Part shown: positions 40,529-49,631 of the stretch, one piece after another
How the letters are laid out: the number at the start of each line of letters is the position of its first letter
Position numbering within the stretch: position 1 is the stretch's first letter
Assembly (NCBI RefSeq): GCF_902459585.1
Contig: NZ_CABPSC010000015.1
Span: 1-64,000 of the forward strand
Length of the DNA stretch: 64,000 nucleotides
Source: Pandoraea nosoerga
GTDB lineage: Bacteria > Pseudomonadota > Gammaproteobacteria > Burkholderiales > Burkholderiaceae
Direction: 5' to 3'
Program-made: the position numbers and the translations under genes
The notes under the pieces: model-generated
Database searches by the model: none
Seen by the model: the letters and a program-made list of their open reading frames with translations, nothing else
What the model was told of the DNA's origin: nothing

Positions 40529-41005
40529 ATGAAAACACTGACCACCGCCGCCCTCGACGCGCTGACCCAGCAAGCGGAGCAGTCGCCGCGTCTGCGCATG
40601 AACCAGAACCTGCATGAATCGCTGGACGATCCCATCCAGCGTCTGACCATTGCGATGGAGCCGGCGACGTACATTCGTCCGCACCTTCATCGTTATACGT
40701 GGGAGCTGCTCACCGCACTGCGCGGGCGGTTTGTCGTGCTGACGTTTGACGAGGCCGGTGTCGTTACGGACCGTCAGGTGCTTGGCGAGGGCGCCGTGGC
40801 GATCGAGACGCCCGCGTGCGTGCACCATACGGTGCTCTCGCTGGACCCGGGCGCGGTCATCTTCGAGGTCAAGCACGGCCCGTATCGTCCGTTCGTCGAA
40901 GCCGACTATGCGAGCTGGTCGGCGCCCGCCGATACCCGCGAAGCGGCGTCGTTCATGGAATGGGTCAAAACGGCGCAGGTGGGCGAGCGCTGGGCGACGG
41001 CCTGA
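40529..41005 (+). CDS. WbuC-like cupin-fold metalloprotein
   Basis: A 158-aa small cupin. The N-terminal region RLRMNQNLHESLDDPIQRLTIAMEPATYIRPHLHRYTWELLTALRGRF carries the HxH metal pair and Glu of the cupin motif, and HHTVLSL adds the distal histidine. It resembles WbuC, found in some O-antigen clusters but also widely scattered with no firm function. No polysaccharide genes are nearby. The ATG at 40529 has a poor ribosome site but is the only start that fits the family N-terminus (MKTLTTAALDALTQQA). It ends before a terminator shared with the convergent lipoprotein gene. Confidence 0.8.
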   Translation: MKTLTTAALDALTQQAEQSPRLRMNQNLHESLDDPIQRLTIAMEPATYIRPHLHRYTWELLTALRGRFVVLTFDEAGVVTDRQVLGEGAVAIETPACVHHTVLSLDPGAVIFEVKHGPYRPFVEADYASWSAPADTREAASFMEWVKTAQVGERWATA

Positions 41006-41204
41006 GGCCCAGACGGTGCAGGTGGGGGCGGGGGCGCCAGACATCATTGCGGCCGGCCCTGGAATTCCCCCGGCGCCATCGCGAGCCAGGCGTTCGCCGA
41101 TATATCGGGTGAGCTCGCCGGTTGTGGCGCATTGGCTGGTTCAACTGGGCTAAACCAGGCTGAACGTCCGCAGCTACCGCTGCCGCCCTTCTGGGGCCGA
41201 AAGA

Positions 41205-41236
41205 AAAACGGGCCAGCACAATGCCGGCCCGTTTTG
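41205..41236. terminator. Bidirectional terminator between the cupin and CsgG-like genes
   Basis: AAAACGGGCC / GGCCCGTTTT, 10-bp stem with an 11-nt loop. T-runs on both strands; it serves two convergent genes. Confidence 0.88.
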
Positions 41237-41270
41237 CACGTCGATGAAGACGATGACTTCTTCTGGCCGA

Positions 41271-42134
41271 TTACTTCTTCCTGCGAACGGTCTTCTTCGG
41301 TGCCGGCGCGTCGTCATCCTGGACGGCGAGTTGCCCGCCGGTGCCCAGACCGCCCGCGACCGTCTGCTGCTTGTAGTTCTTCACGGCGCGCACGACATTG
41401 TTGTACGAGTCGGTGAAGGCCGCCACGATGACCTTGCCTTCGGCCGTGTTCGAGTAGCCCCCGAGCGAGCCGCCGGCCGAGCTGCCGACGATGCGACCCA
41501 GCGCGCCGAAGTCCATGGCGCTGGCGCTGCCTTCCGCGGCGGCGATCTGCACGCTCGAGCGGTTGTCGATCACCGTCAGCAGGGTGCTGGCTTCCTTCGA
41601 GTTCATGCTGCCGGCAAGTGCGCCGATGGCCGAACCGATGCCGCCCGGCAGGAGCCCGGCGATGCTCGCACCGGCGCCGCCAGCGTTGTTGTTCGTGAAC
41701 GTGATCGACGGGCTGATCGCGTAATCGGCGGCCACCATCTTGCCCTTGCCGAAGTTCGACTTGCTGCGCAGTTCCCCCGAATCGTTCAGCGCGCGCTCGC
41801 CCATGATCGTGTTCATGCCGCGACCGCGGTCAACCACCACGAAGCAGTTCGACTGTTGCACCAGGAGCTTGAGCACCGGCACCGTCGAGCCGAGCTTGTA
41901 CTGACCCGTCAGCACCCCGTACCAGGGCGCGGATGTATCCTCGATCACGGCGATCGTGCCCAAAGGACGGTCGCACTTTTCCAGCGTGGCGTTGGCGTTT
42001 TCCGAATTGGCGCCGCCGGCGGAGCCGGTGGCGGCGGTCTTGGCGCTGCTGCTGCCCATGTTCATGGTCGAGCAACCCGCCATGATGCCGGCTGCGAGCA
42101 GCAGGCCCGTGATTTTTGCGAGATGGTGTGCCAT
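41271..42134 (-). CDS. CsgG/HfaB-family outer-membrane lipoprotein
   Basis: A 287-aa protein with a lipoprotein signal peptide; the lipobox is IMAGC with Cys21 as the lipidated residue. A Ser/Ala/Gly-rich linker leads to a CsgG-like domain (LGTIAVIEDTSAPWYGV..., NCFVVVDRGRGMNTIMGERAL, MVAADYAISPSITFTNN, VIDNRSSVQIAAAEG). CsgG forms the curli secretion pore, but no csgA/B/E/F genes are nearby, so a solitary CsgG-like protein with an unknown cargo is more likely. A Lys/Arg-rich C-terminal tail is unusual. AGGA precedes the ATG at 42134. Confidence 0.82.
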   Translation of the reverse strand: MAHHLAKITGLLLAAGIMAGCSTMNMGSSSAKTAATGSAGGANSENANATLEKCDRPLGTIAVIEDTSAPWYGVLTGQYKLGSTVPVLKLLVQQSNCFVVVDRGRGMNTIMGERALNDSGELRSKSNFGKGKMVAADYAISPSITFTNNNAGGAGASIAGLLPGGIGSAIGALAGSMNSKEASTLLTVIDNRSSVQIAAAEGSASAMDFGALGRIVGSSAGGSLGGYSNTAEGKVIVAAFTDSYNNVVRAVKNYKQQTVAGGLGTGGQLAVQDDDAPAPKKTVRRKK

Positions 42135-42623
42135 TTTCCTAGTTCTTTAGAATGTTGTTCTGGAAGTGGCGGCGCTGCTCTGCCCGCGGGTGCGGCGGGC
42201 TCGGCCGGGTCGGTGACGCCGCCAGATGCCAGGAGTCCAAAAAAGCAGGAGCGAAAGCGAGTTACCGTAGGACTCCTATGCTGAAATGCTCCGTAAGAAC
42301 ATTCCGCGCCGCATGCTAGCACGGCGGCAAACCACGGATCCCCTATCAAAAATCATGGGGATTACGAACGGATTAAGGATGGGATTGCAAGGGGCTTAGG
42401 TAAGGATTAGGTATTAACCATAATCCATTCGAACCTGTTGACGAAGATCGGCGGGGGACGCGAGCGGAGTCGGGACGTCGGGCACGGAACGCGGTAGATC
42501 CGATGGAACGTTTTCTCCGGACGTTCGCCCTTTCTCACCGTGATCATTCTTGCGAGCGCCGATAAGAAAGCCCGGAGGCGAGGCCGGTTGGGCTGCGCGG
42601 GACGCGTGCGAGGTGGGGGTTTT

Positions 42624-42698
42624 TGGTCCCCCCGACAGGAATCGAACCTGTATCTAGCGCTTAGGAGGCACTCGTTCTATCCATTGAACTACAGGGAG
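42624..42698 (-). tRNA. tRNA-Arg (anticodon CCT)
   Basis: A 75-nt cloverleaf on the minus strand. Acceptor CTCCCTG pairs with CGGGGGG (two G-U pairs), discriminator A, CCA encoded. The anticodon stem AGTGC/GCGCT presents the loop CTCCTAA with CCT. The T loop is GGTTCGATTCC. It resembles E. coli tRNA-Arg(CCT), a frequent integration target. Confidence 0.95.
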
Positions 42699-42912
42699 AT
42701 GGACCATTCGCTGGCGTAGGCCGGTACGCGAGCGAGGGCAGAGTATAGCAAAAACGGTATCGCGATGGCCGCTTTGCTTCACGAGCGGCGCATTCGGGCA
42801 TTGCATCCTGAGCGCATGCAACCTCCGGGACCACTCGGTTACCCGGCCGCCGGCGCAGAGTCCCGCACCCCTCGCATCATCCCCTCAGGCCCTCCTCCTC
42901 AGGCCTTCCCTT

Positions 42913-42997
42913 CACACCTTTCCCTCACACCTTCCCCTCACACCTTCCCCTCACACCTTCCCCTCACACCTTCCCCTCACACCTTCCCCTCACATCC
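42913..42997. repeat. 13-nt tandem repeat, pyrimidine-rich
   Basis: Six copies of CACACCTTCCCCT (the first with one change) and a partial seventh. The gap from the CsgG-like gene to the island cupin gene (about 970 bp) otherwise holds tRNA-Arg, this array and the operators at 43049-43083. Its position is the tRNA-proximal border of the catabolic island. Confidence 0.88.
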
Positions 42998-43048
42998 GTC
43001 CCGCCACTCGGTCGCTTGACATGCCAGCCCCTTTCCGGAAACAATTCT

Positions 43049-43083
43049 GTCCATATTAAGGACGTTGAGTCCATAATATGGAC
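43049..43083 (+). promoter_or_regulatory. Two tandem 15-bp operator palindromes
   Basis: GTCCATA-T-TAAGGAC (43049-43063, one mismatch) and GTCCATA-A-TATGGAC (43069-43083, perfect) are spaced 20 bp apart, two helical turns. They lie just before the ribosome site of the cupin gene. The 15-bp odd-centred form suits IclR-type or GntR-type regulators; both families are encoded in the island. Confidence 0.7.
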
Positions 43084-43101
43084 ATTAAAGGAGATCCCCA
43101 A

Positions 43102-43662
43102 ATGCAATCGACGCGTCCCATCGAGCCCTCGCGGCAGGGCGGCGAGGGCGGTAGCCACCCGGCCACCATGCCGTACCAGTTTCCCAATCCCCCCGAAGCT
43201 CTGAAGGAAATCGTGCAGCCGCACGCCATTCCCGAAGATGAGCGCATATGGGTGCCGCAGGCCGAGAACGTCTGGTTCCGTCCGCTCTGCCTGAACGTAT
43301 CGCAGGGCTATTGGATGAACCTGCTGCGCGTGCGCAAGTCGGGTGTGCTCTCGCGACACCGTCATCCGCAGGCGGTGCACGGCATGGTCCTCAAGGGCAA
43401 GTGGCGCTATCTCGAACACGATTGGGTCGCCACCGAGGGCAGCTACGTGTTCGAGCCGCCAGGGGAAACGCACACGCTCGTCGTGCCGGAAGACGTTGAA
43501 GAAATGATCACGATGTTCCAGGTCAACGGCGTGATGTTCTACGTCGACCCGTGGGGCCAATACATGGGCTACGAGGATGTCTTCACCAAGCTCGACATGT
43601 GTCGCAAGCACTACGAAGCCGTGGGTCTGGGCGCCGACTACGTCGACCAGTTCGTGAGGTGA
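43102..43662 (+). CDS. Cupin dioxygenase-like protein (2,4'-dihydroxyacetophenone dioxygenase family)
   Basis: A 186-aa cupin. HRHPQAVHG at residues 86-94 and GETH at 121-124 supply probable metal ligands (His86, His88, His124). The layout resembles 2,4'-dihydroxyacetophenone dioxygenase, a non-heme iron enzyme cleaving a carbon-carbon bond; the real substrate may differ. The ATG at 43102 is chosen over the ATG at 43078 because AAAGGAG (43087-43093) is correctly placed and because the earlier ATG lies within an operator palindrome. The SDR gene starts two bases after its stop. It heads the cupin-SDR-MFS-SDR-IclR-porin cluster. Confidence 0.75.
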   Translation: MQSTRPIEPSRQGGEGGSHPATMPYQFPNPPEALKEIVQPHAIPEDERIWVPQAENVWFRPLCLNVSQGYWMNLLRVRKSGVLSRHRHPQAVHGMVLKGKWRYLEHDWVATEGSYVFEPPGETHTLVVPEDVEEMITMFQVNGVMFYVDPWGQYMGYEDVFTKLDMCRKHYEAVGLGADYVDQFVR

Positions 43663-43664
43663 GC

Positions 43665-44411
43665 ATGGCACCGGCTCCTGTGCGCGGCACACCGCGCTAT
43701 GACTTTACGGGCTCGGTTGCCGTCGTGACCGGCGCGTCCGGCGGCATCGGGCTCGCGCTCGCCGGAGCGCTGGCCGGCGCCGGCGCCACCGTCGTCAACT
43801 GGGATCTCAATCCGGTCGGGCACACCGGCATCCATGGCATGGCGCTCGACATTACCGACGACGGCGCCGTCGCCAATGTCGTGCGCGACACGCTCGAACG
43901 CTTCGGGCGAATCGACGTGCTCGTGAATAACGCGGGCTTCGCGGGGCCCACCATGCCGCTCACCGAATTCGATCCGCAGGTGTGGGCGCGCGTGATCGAA
44001 GTGAACCTCACCGGCGTCTATCGCGTATGCCGCCATGTAGTGCCGTGCATGCAGGCGAACGGCTACGGCCGCATCGTCAATATCGCCTCGCTCGCCGGCA
44101 AGGAAGGTACGCCGAATGCCTCCGCCTACAGTGCGGCCAAGGCCGGCGTGATCGCAATGACGAAGTCGCTCGGCAAGGAACTGGCGAAGACGGACGTGCG
44201 CGTCAACGCCATTGCGCCGGCCGCCATCGAGACCGCGCTGCTCAATCAGATGGCGCCGCAGCACGTGCAGACGATGATCGACAAAAGCCCCATGGCGCGG
44301 CTGGGAACGGTCGATGAAGTGGCGCAGCTGGCCCTGTGGCTGGCGAGCGGCGCGTGCACATTCAGCACGGGCGCCGTGTTCGATGTGTCCGGGGGGCGCG
44401 CAACGTACTGA
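43665..44411 (+). CDS. Short-chain dehydrogenase/reductase
   Basis: A 248-aa classical SDR. It has the cofactor loop TGASGGIG, the conserved NNAG, the serine in NIASLAG, the catalytic YSAAK and the C-terminal FDVSGGRATY. The start at 43665 lies two bases after the cupin stop, so the two are coupled. Together with the second SDR and the MFS carrier, it probably performs a redox step on an imported hydroxy or oxo acid; the substrate is unknown. Confidence 0.87.
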   Translation: MAPAPVRGTPRYDFTGSVAVVTGASGGIGLALAGALAGAGATVVNWDLNPVGHTGIHGMALDITDDGAVANVVRDTLERFGRIDVLVNNAGFAGPTMPLTEFDPQVWARVIEVNLTGVYRVCRHVVPCMQANGYGRIVNIASLAGKEGTPNASAYSAAKAGVIAMTKSLGKELAKTDVRVNAIAPAAIETALLNQMAPQHVQTMIDKSPMARLGTVDEVAQLALWLASGACTFSTGAVFDVSGGRATY

Positions 44412-44549
44412 GTGCGCGAGCGCCGCGGCGATCGCGTCCCGCGTCCCGGCAATCGGCCTCGGCCGCACGCTCGCGCTTTCCGACGTGTGGCGGCGCCTGG
44501 CCGTGGTTTTTATCAACACCTAAAGCTATAAGCACACTGGAGACAATCA

Positions 44550-45914
44550 ATGGACTCTTTTCCCACACCAGCGGGACAGGCGGCTCGCACCGCCGCGGAC
44601 GCCAGCGCGAAAAGCGCGCGCATCAAGCGCATGCAGTGGATCGCGGTCGTGTTTCTCACGCTCGCGGGCATGGTCAACTATCTCGATCGCAGCACGTTAT
44701 CGATCGCCAACCATTCCGTTTCGCAGGAGCTCGGCCTGTCGGCTTCGGAGATGGGGCTGTTGCTCTCGTCATTCTCGCTCGCCTACGCGTTCTCGCAGTT
44801 GCCCATCGGCGTCATGCTGGACCGCTTCGGCGCACGCATCATGCTCGGCCTCGGCATGTTCATGTGGTCGGTGGCGCAGTTGGCCGGCGGCTTCGTGCAC
44901 ACGCTGCACCAGTTTCTCGTAGCGCGCGTGTTCCTCGGCATCGGCGAGGCGCCGCAATTTCCCGCAGGCGCGAAAGTCGTGAGCGAGTGGTTCGCCAAGC
45001 ATGAGCGCGGCGGGCCGACGGGCGTGTTCGTCGCCTCCTCGACCATCGGCCCCATGATTGCACCTCCCATACTGACCGCGCTGATGCTGGCCTTCGGCTG
45101 GCGCACGATGTTCGTCATCATGGGCGCGCTTGGCATCGCGGTGGCGATCGGCTGGTACATCGTCTATCGCAACCGCAACGAGATCGCCCTGAGCCAGGCC
45201 GAGCGCGGCTATCTGGCCAGCGGCGAGCTCGAAGACAAGCGCGAGACGCGCATGACCTTCGCCGACTGGCGTGGCTTGTTCGCCCACAAGACGACGTGGG
45301 GCATGATCTTCGGCTACATGGGCGTGATCTACATGGTGTGGCTGTATCTGACCTGGCTGCCGGCGTACCTGGAACACGAACGTCACCTGTCCATCGCGAA
45401 GACCGGCTGGATTGTCTCGATTCCGTACCTCTTCGGCACGCTGGGCATGGTGGGCTCCGGCTACTTCGCCGACTGGCTGATGGGGCGCGGCGTGAAGCCG
45501 GTCACGAGCCGCAAGTGGCCGATCTGCATCGGTCTGATCGGTGCGGCCGCCTTCACGGTGCCGGCGGCGTTCACGCCCAGCACGCCGCTTGCCGTGACCT
45601 ACATCAGTGCCGCCATGTTCTTCGTGAACTTCGCCAGCGGTGGCGGCTGGGCGCTGGTGAGCGTGGCAGCCCCGCGCCGCCTGGTGGGGTCGCTCTCGAG
45701 CCTGCAGAACTTCGGTGGTTACTTTGGCGGGTCGTTTGCCCCGCTGATTACCGGCATTGTCGTGGACCGCACCCATTCGTTCGTCAACGCATTGCTCATC
45801 AGCGCGGCGCTCGCCGTAGTGGCCGCATTCATTTACCTGCTGGTCGTGCGCGAGCCGATCGGCGAACGCGACGCGCCGCAGCCCCATGGCGGCCGGTCGC
45901 CCAAGGAAGCCTGA
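44550..45914 (+). CDS. MFS transporter, anion:cation symporter (ACS) type
   Basis: A 454-aa inner-membrane carrier with 12 predicted helices. The segment WIAVVFLTLAGMVNYLDRSTLSIA and GVMLDRFGAR (MFS motif A) followed by LGIGEAPQFPAGAKVVSEWF are typical of ACS carriers such as GudP, GarP or ExuT, which import sugar acids or aromatic acids with protons. It sits between two SDR genes in the same direction and ends 3 nt before the second. An organic anion substrate is likely; identity is not readable. Confidence 0.88.
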   Translation: MDSFPTPAGQAARTAADASAKSARIKRMQWIAVVFLTLAGMVNYLDRSTLSIANHSVSQELGLSASEMGLLLSSFSLAYAFSQLPIGVMLDRFGARIMLGLGMFMWSVAQLAGGFVHTLHQFLVARVFLGIGEAPQFPAGAKVVSEWFAKHERGGPTGVFVASSTIGPMIAPPILTALMLAFGWRTMFVIMGALGIAVAIGWYIVYRNRNEIALSQAERGYLASGELEDKRETRMTFADWRGLFAHKTTWGMIFGYMGVIYMVWLYLTWLPAYLEHERHLSIAKTGWIVSIPYLFGTLGMVGSGYFADWLMGRGVKPVTSRKWPICIGLIGAAAFTVPAAFTPSTPLAVTYISAAMFFVNFASGGGWALVSVAAPRRLVGSLSSLQNFGGYFGGSFAPLITGIVVDRTHSFVNALLISAALAVVAAFIYLLVVREPIGERDAPQPHGGRSPKEA

Positions 45915-45917
45915 ACC

Positions 45918-46643
45918 ATGACTTATCGACCCGATCTGCTCGCCGGCAAGGTGGCCCTCGTCACCGGAGGCACGACCGGCATTGGCGCTGCCGTCGCCGC
46001 AGGCCTCGCCGCGCTCGGCGCTCGTGTGAGCGCGGCGGGCCTGCCGGCCCCGCAAGGCACGCCTGTGCCGCCGGCCGGCGTGTCCGTCGTCGCGCTCGAC
46101 GTGTCCGACGACGCGAGCGTCACCCAGGTGGTCGGCGCCCATGACGCGCTCGACATCGTGGTGAACTGCGCCGGCGTGATTCGCCGCAACGCCGAACTCG
46201 ACCCCGCGGTCTTCGCGCAGGTCATCGACATCAACCTCACGGGCACGATGCGCGTGTGCGCGGCGGCGCGCGAGAAGCTCCGCGCGAGCGGCGGTTGCAT
46301 CGTCAATACGGCCTCGATGCTGAGCTTTTTCGGCGGCGGTCTCGTGCCCGGCTACAGCGCAAGCAAGGGAGGGGTCGCACAATTGACCAAGTCGCTGGCC
46401 ATCGCCTACGCGGCCGACGGCATCCGCGTGAACGCCATCGCGCCGGGCTGGATCGCCACGCCGCTCACGCAGGCATTGCAGGAAAACGACGAACGCTCGA
46501 AGGGCATTCTGGAGCGCACGCCGATGAAGCGTTGGGGCACGCCGGAAGAGGTCGCGAACGTTGCCGTGTTCCTCACCACGCCGGCGGCCTCGTTCATGAC
46601 GGGCGCCGTGGTGCCGGTGGATGGCGGCTATCTGAGCGTCTGA
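45918..46643 (+). CDS. Short-chain dehydrogenase/reductase
   Basis: A 241-aa classical SDR. Motifs are TGGTTGIG near residues 17-24, NCAG, SMLSFFGGGLVPGYSASKGG with the catalytic Tyr-Lys, and the C-terminal VPVDGGYLSV. It differs clearly from the other island SDR, so the two probably catalyse different steps. It starts 3 nt after the MFS gene. Confidence 0.87.
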   Translation: MTYRPDLLAGKVALVTGGTTGIGAAVAAGLAALGARVSAAGLPAPQGTPVPPAGVSVVALDVSDDASVTQVVGAHDALDIVVNCAGVIRRNAELDPAVFAQVIDINLTGTMRVCAAAREKLRASGGCIVNTASMLSFFGGGLVPGYSASKGGVAQLTKSLAIAYAADGIRVNAIAPGWIATPLTQALQENDERSKGILERTPMKRWGTPEEVANVAVFLTTPAASFMTGAVVPVDGGYLSV

Positions 46644-46909
46644 CCCTCATTCGGCGCGCATTCGGGCGCGTTCGGTGAGCATTCGGCGCGCTCCCGCAGG
46701 CGGGGCGTCCAGGCGCTCGGCGGCGGCCCGTCCCACGCAGGGCAGGTCTTCGCCGGGCGGACGTCCTTCCGTCCCGTCCGCCGCTTCCGCTACTTCTGCT
46801 ACTTCCGCCGCTCCCGCTGCGGCCAGTGCTTCCATTTACGGTTCCCGACGCGGCTCGCGCGCCACCATGCCAACGTCGCCGCGGCGCGCACCGCCCACCC
46901 CGGCAACGC

Positions 46910-46915
46910 TATAAT
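46910..46915 (+). promoter_or_regulatory. -10 element upstream of the IclR gene
   Basis: A consensus TATAAT about 120 bp upstream of the regulator gene; no clear -35. The preceding part of the 390-bp gap is pyrimidine-rich with repeated GCTACTTCYGC-like units (about 46785-46820) and no gene. Confidence 0.45.
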
Positions 46916-47032
46916 CGCGCCTTCCGGGCATTGCCCGGTCGTGTCCGCCAGCGCCCGGCAAGCGTGTCGTTCGTCGCTCGCTGCGCGGCTGAATTGTCCG
47001 GCTTCCGAATCCTCGCACGCTGCCCGTCAGAC

Positions 47033-47890
47033 ATGCCCAAGTCCGCTACCAAACTTCCCGAGACGACTGATAACGACGCCGCACCGCTGGCCCGGCGCGA
47101 GGCGGCGGGTGCGTCGAAGGCAACAGGTACGCAGGCATTCTCGAAGTTCATGGCGGTGTTGCAATTGATCGCGGACGCCGCCGAGCCGCAGACGATTCCG
47201 CAACTGAGCCGCGCCAGCGGTTATCCGCGCCCGACCGTCTATCGCATTGTCGGTGCGCTCGTCGCCGAGGGGCTCGTCATCGAAAACCCACGCACGGGAA
47301 CGCTCACGCTCGGGCCGCGCCTGATCAATCTGGCAAGTCGCAGTTGGGGCCGCTCCGACCTACGCGTTGCCGCCGCCGATGCGCTCAAGACGTTGCGCGA
47401 CACCGTGCGCGAGACGGTTCACCTGGCGGTGCCGAGCGAGCTGGGCATGGTCTACATCGAGAAACTCGAAAGCCCGCAGGCCGTGCGTATGACGTCGCGC
47501 ATCGGCACGCGCGTGACACTGTATTCGAGCTCGGTCGGCAAGGCGTATCTCTGCGCATTATCGGAGCCGCGGCGCGAGGCGCTGCTCGCGCAAATCAAGC
47601 TCGAGCGCTTCACCGCCAACACCATCACGGATCTCGACGTACTGCGCCGCGAACTCGCCGAGACGGCGCAACGCGGCTACGCCGAGGACCGCGAGGAGAA
47701 CGAGCCGCAAATCTTCTGCTATGGCTCGCCGATTCTCGGACATGACGGCCAGCCCGTCGCGGCGATCTCTATTTCCATCCCGCTGTTTCGCCGCAGCGAC
47801 ACTCCGCTCGAAACCTATGTCGTGCCGCTCAAGGCCGCGTGTCGGGCCATCAGCGACCTGATTGCGCCGGTGCCCGGTGACTTGCTTTGA
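47033..47890 (+). CDS. IclR-family transcriptional regulator
   Basis: A 285-aa regulator. After a 35-residue low-complexity N-terminus comes the winged helix (FSKFMAVLQLIADAAEPQTIPQLSRASGYPRPTVYRIVGALVAEGLV), then the IclR effector domain (GMVYIEKLESPQAVRMTSRIGTRVTLYSSSVGKAYLCAL, GYAEDREENEPQIFCYGSPI, VAAISISIPLFR). Such proteins usually control aromatic or sugar-acid catabolism from nearby promoters. Candidate targets are the tandem palindromes at 43049-43083 and the 35-bp elements at 48007 and 49801. The start at 47033 is the family-consistent one. Confidence 0.9.
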   Translation: MPKSATKLPETTDNDAAPLARREAAGASKATGTQAFSKFMAVLQLIADAAEPQTIPQLSRASGYPRPTVYRIVGALVAEGLVIENPRTGTLTLGPRLINLASRSWGRSDLRVAAADALKTLRDTVRETVHLAVPSELGMVYIEKLESPQAVRMTSRIGTRVTLYSSSVGKAYLCALSEPRREALLAQIKLERFTANTITDLDVLRRELAETAQRGYAEDREENEPQIFCYGSPILGHDGQPVAAISISIPLFRRSDTPLETYVVPLKAACRAISDLIAPVPGDLL

Positions 47891-48006
47891 CGCACTGGCG
47901 CGGCGCGTGATGTCTCCCGCTCCCGCACCCGCGCCTTGCAGCCGGCGTCCCATCTGAGGCGAATTCCGGACGGCGCCCCGTCTGCGCGCATCTCGGGAAT
48001 TTCCCG

Positions 48007-48065
48007 ATGGAACAACTGCGCGCGCCGTTTGTTCCATTGACGCTACAAATTGGCGCTCCTAGAGT
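48007..48065 (+). promoter_or_regulatory. Island porin promoter with 35-bp operator element (copy A)
   Basis: A perfect 9-bp inverted repeat ATGGAACAA / TTGTTCCAT with a 13-nt spacer abuts the -35 TTGACG (48037-48042). After 17 nt comes TAGAGT (48060-48065). The same element recurs at 49801. The transcript would have a leader of about 350 nt, in which I see no gene. Confidence 0.7.
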
Positions 48066-48419
48066 CGGTGCCATGATCCATCGTACCGACGCTCTCATGA
48101 CTCTCCGTGCTCCGCAGCGCGCGGCGCATCGCGTACTGCGCGAATAGCCCGCCGGCCAGCGCTGCGCGAATCGCGTCGCACAGTCGCCGCCATCACGCGA
48201 TGGCCGAGATGCTGCGACGGCCCGCTGCCAACGCGGTTCGCACACGCTCCTTTTCCTGACGCCCCTGGCCGCTCGACGTGCCGACTCTCGCACGTCGCGG
48301 CATCGTGCGCCCTCGCGTTAGCCTGCCTGGCCAGTTCAGCGAATGTCGCTGCCGGCCGCGCAAGACGCGCGGCGCCGTGGGGCCCTGTTTTCTTCAACAA
48401 AAGAAAGACGCCCAGCCTC

Positions 48420-48492
48420 ATGACGCCCCTCGCACGCAAAACCCTCGCTCGCGGAACTTTCGCACGCAAAACGCTCGCACGCAAAACCCTGC
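48420..48492 (+). repeat. 15-nt coding repeat in the porin signal peptide
   Basis: CTCGCACGCAAAACC-like units recur three times, with a fourth degenerate copy. They encode LARKT, LARGT, FARKT and LARKT in the positively charged n-region. Confidence 0.75.
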
Positions 48493-49631
48493 CTCTGGCC
48501 GGCGCTGCCTTGCTGCTCGCCACTGCCGCATCGCCGGCGCTCGCCCAGTCCAGTGTCACGCTCTACGGCGTGATCGAGGCGGCCATCGTTTCACAGAACC
48601 ACGCGAGCCCCGACGGTGGGCGCATTGACTCCGTCAATCAGGCCGGCGAGGGTTTCCTCTCGGCGAGCCGCTTCGGTCTGCAAGGCATCGAAGACCTCGG
48701 CGGCGGCACCAAGGCGCGCTTCGTGCTCGAGAACGGCTTCAATTCCCAAGCGGGCACGTTCGATCAACAGGGGCAGCTCTTCGGCCGTCAGGCGTTCGTC
48801 GCGCTGCAAGGCGTCTGGGGCGAAGTGGCGCTCGGGCGGCAGTACACCGGCGCCGTGGTCGCCATCTCCATGGTCGACCCGATCTTCATCGGTGCGCCGC
48901 CCACCAACTCGTGGCTCGTCTTCCTCACCGGGCAGCGCTACAACAACGCGCTTACGTGGACGAAAAAGTTCGGCCCCTTCGGCATGAACCTGCAATACGC
49001 ATTCGGTGGCATCGCGGGGCAGGGCTCGGCCCGCTCTTCCGCTTCGGGAGGGCTGTCCTGGGAGCAGGACGGTCACGTCTTCACCGGTCAATTGCAGCAG
49101 ACGCACGACTCGCAGAGCCGCACTGCGAAGACGTGGTCGCTCGGCGCCAAAGTGAGCTATGGCAAGTGGAAGTTCCACGCCGACTATCTGCAAAGCCAGC
49201 GCGACGCCGGCTTCGACGTGACCAACGGGGGTGCCGACTACGCGTCGATCACCAACATGAGCACGGCCGCCACACCGACGACCGTTGCCGCCATCGGCTC
49301 GGTCTTCTCCGCCGCGCGTCGCGATCAGTTCTTCACGCTGGGGGCGAGCTACCTGCTCAACCCGTCATGGCAGTTCATCGTGGCGTATATGCAGGACAAC
49401 ACCAGCGCCGTGAACTTCAGCGGCAAGCGCCAGACGGTCTACGGCGTTGTCGATTACTTCTTCTCCAAACGCACCGACGTGTATTTCGCCACGGCGTATG
49501 AGCGCGTCGACGGCGGATGGTCCGGACTCTTCGGCACCACGACCACCGACTGGACCGGCGGCAACGGCGTGAAGCTCAACGGTTACGACAATCAAATGAG
49601 CTACTACGTCGGCTTGCGTCATCGCTTCTGA
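48420..49631 (+). CDS. Gram-negative trimeric porin (Burkholderiales type), island copy
   Basis: A 403-aa outer-membrane porin. The mature part begins QSSVTLYGVIEAAIVSQNH after a signal sequence ending SPALAQ, continues FGLQGIEDLGGGTKARFVLENGF and FGRQAFVALQG, and ends VGLRHRF. The signal peptide is unusually long (about 42 residues) because its N-terminal part has repeated (L/F)ARKT units. Only one ATG (48420) is available and its ribosome site is weak. It lies in the catabolic island and probably admits the island substrates across the outer membrane; its promoter element is shared with the importer operon. Confidence 0.92.
   Translation: MTPLARKTLARGTFARKTLARKTLPLAGAALLLATAASPALAQSSVTLYGVIEAAIVSQNHASPDGGRIDSVNQAGEGFLSASRFGLQGIEDLGGGTKARFVLENGFNSQAGTFDQQGQLFGRQAFVALQGVWGEVALGRQYTGAVVAISMVDPIFIGAPPTNSWLVFLTGQRYNNALTWTKKFGPFGMNLQYAFGGIAGQGSARSSASGGLSWEQDGHVFTGQLQQTHDSQSRTAKTWSLGAKVSYGKWKFHADYLQSQRDAGFDVTNGGADYASITNMSTAATPTTVAAIGSVFSAARRDQFFTLGASYLLNPSWQFIVAYMQDNTSAVNFSGKRQTVYGVVDYFFSKRTDVYFATAYERVDGGWSGLFGTTTTDWTGGNGVKLNGYDNQMSYYVGLRHRF

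Noticed and set aside
42404-42426. Imperfect palindrome GGATTA...TAATCC upstream of the CsgG-like gene
   Set aside because: Pairing is incomplete and the local sequence is AT-richer with several similar GGATTA words, so chance is likely.
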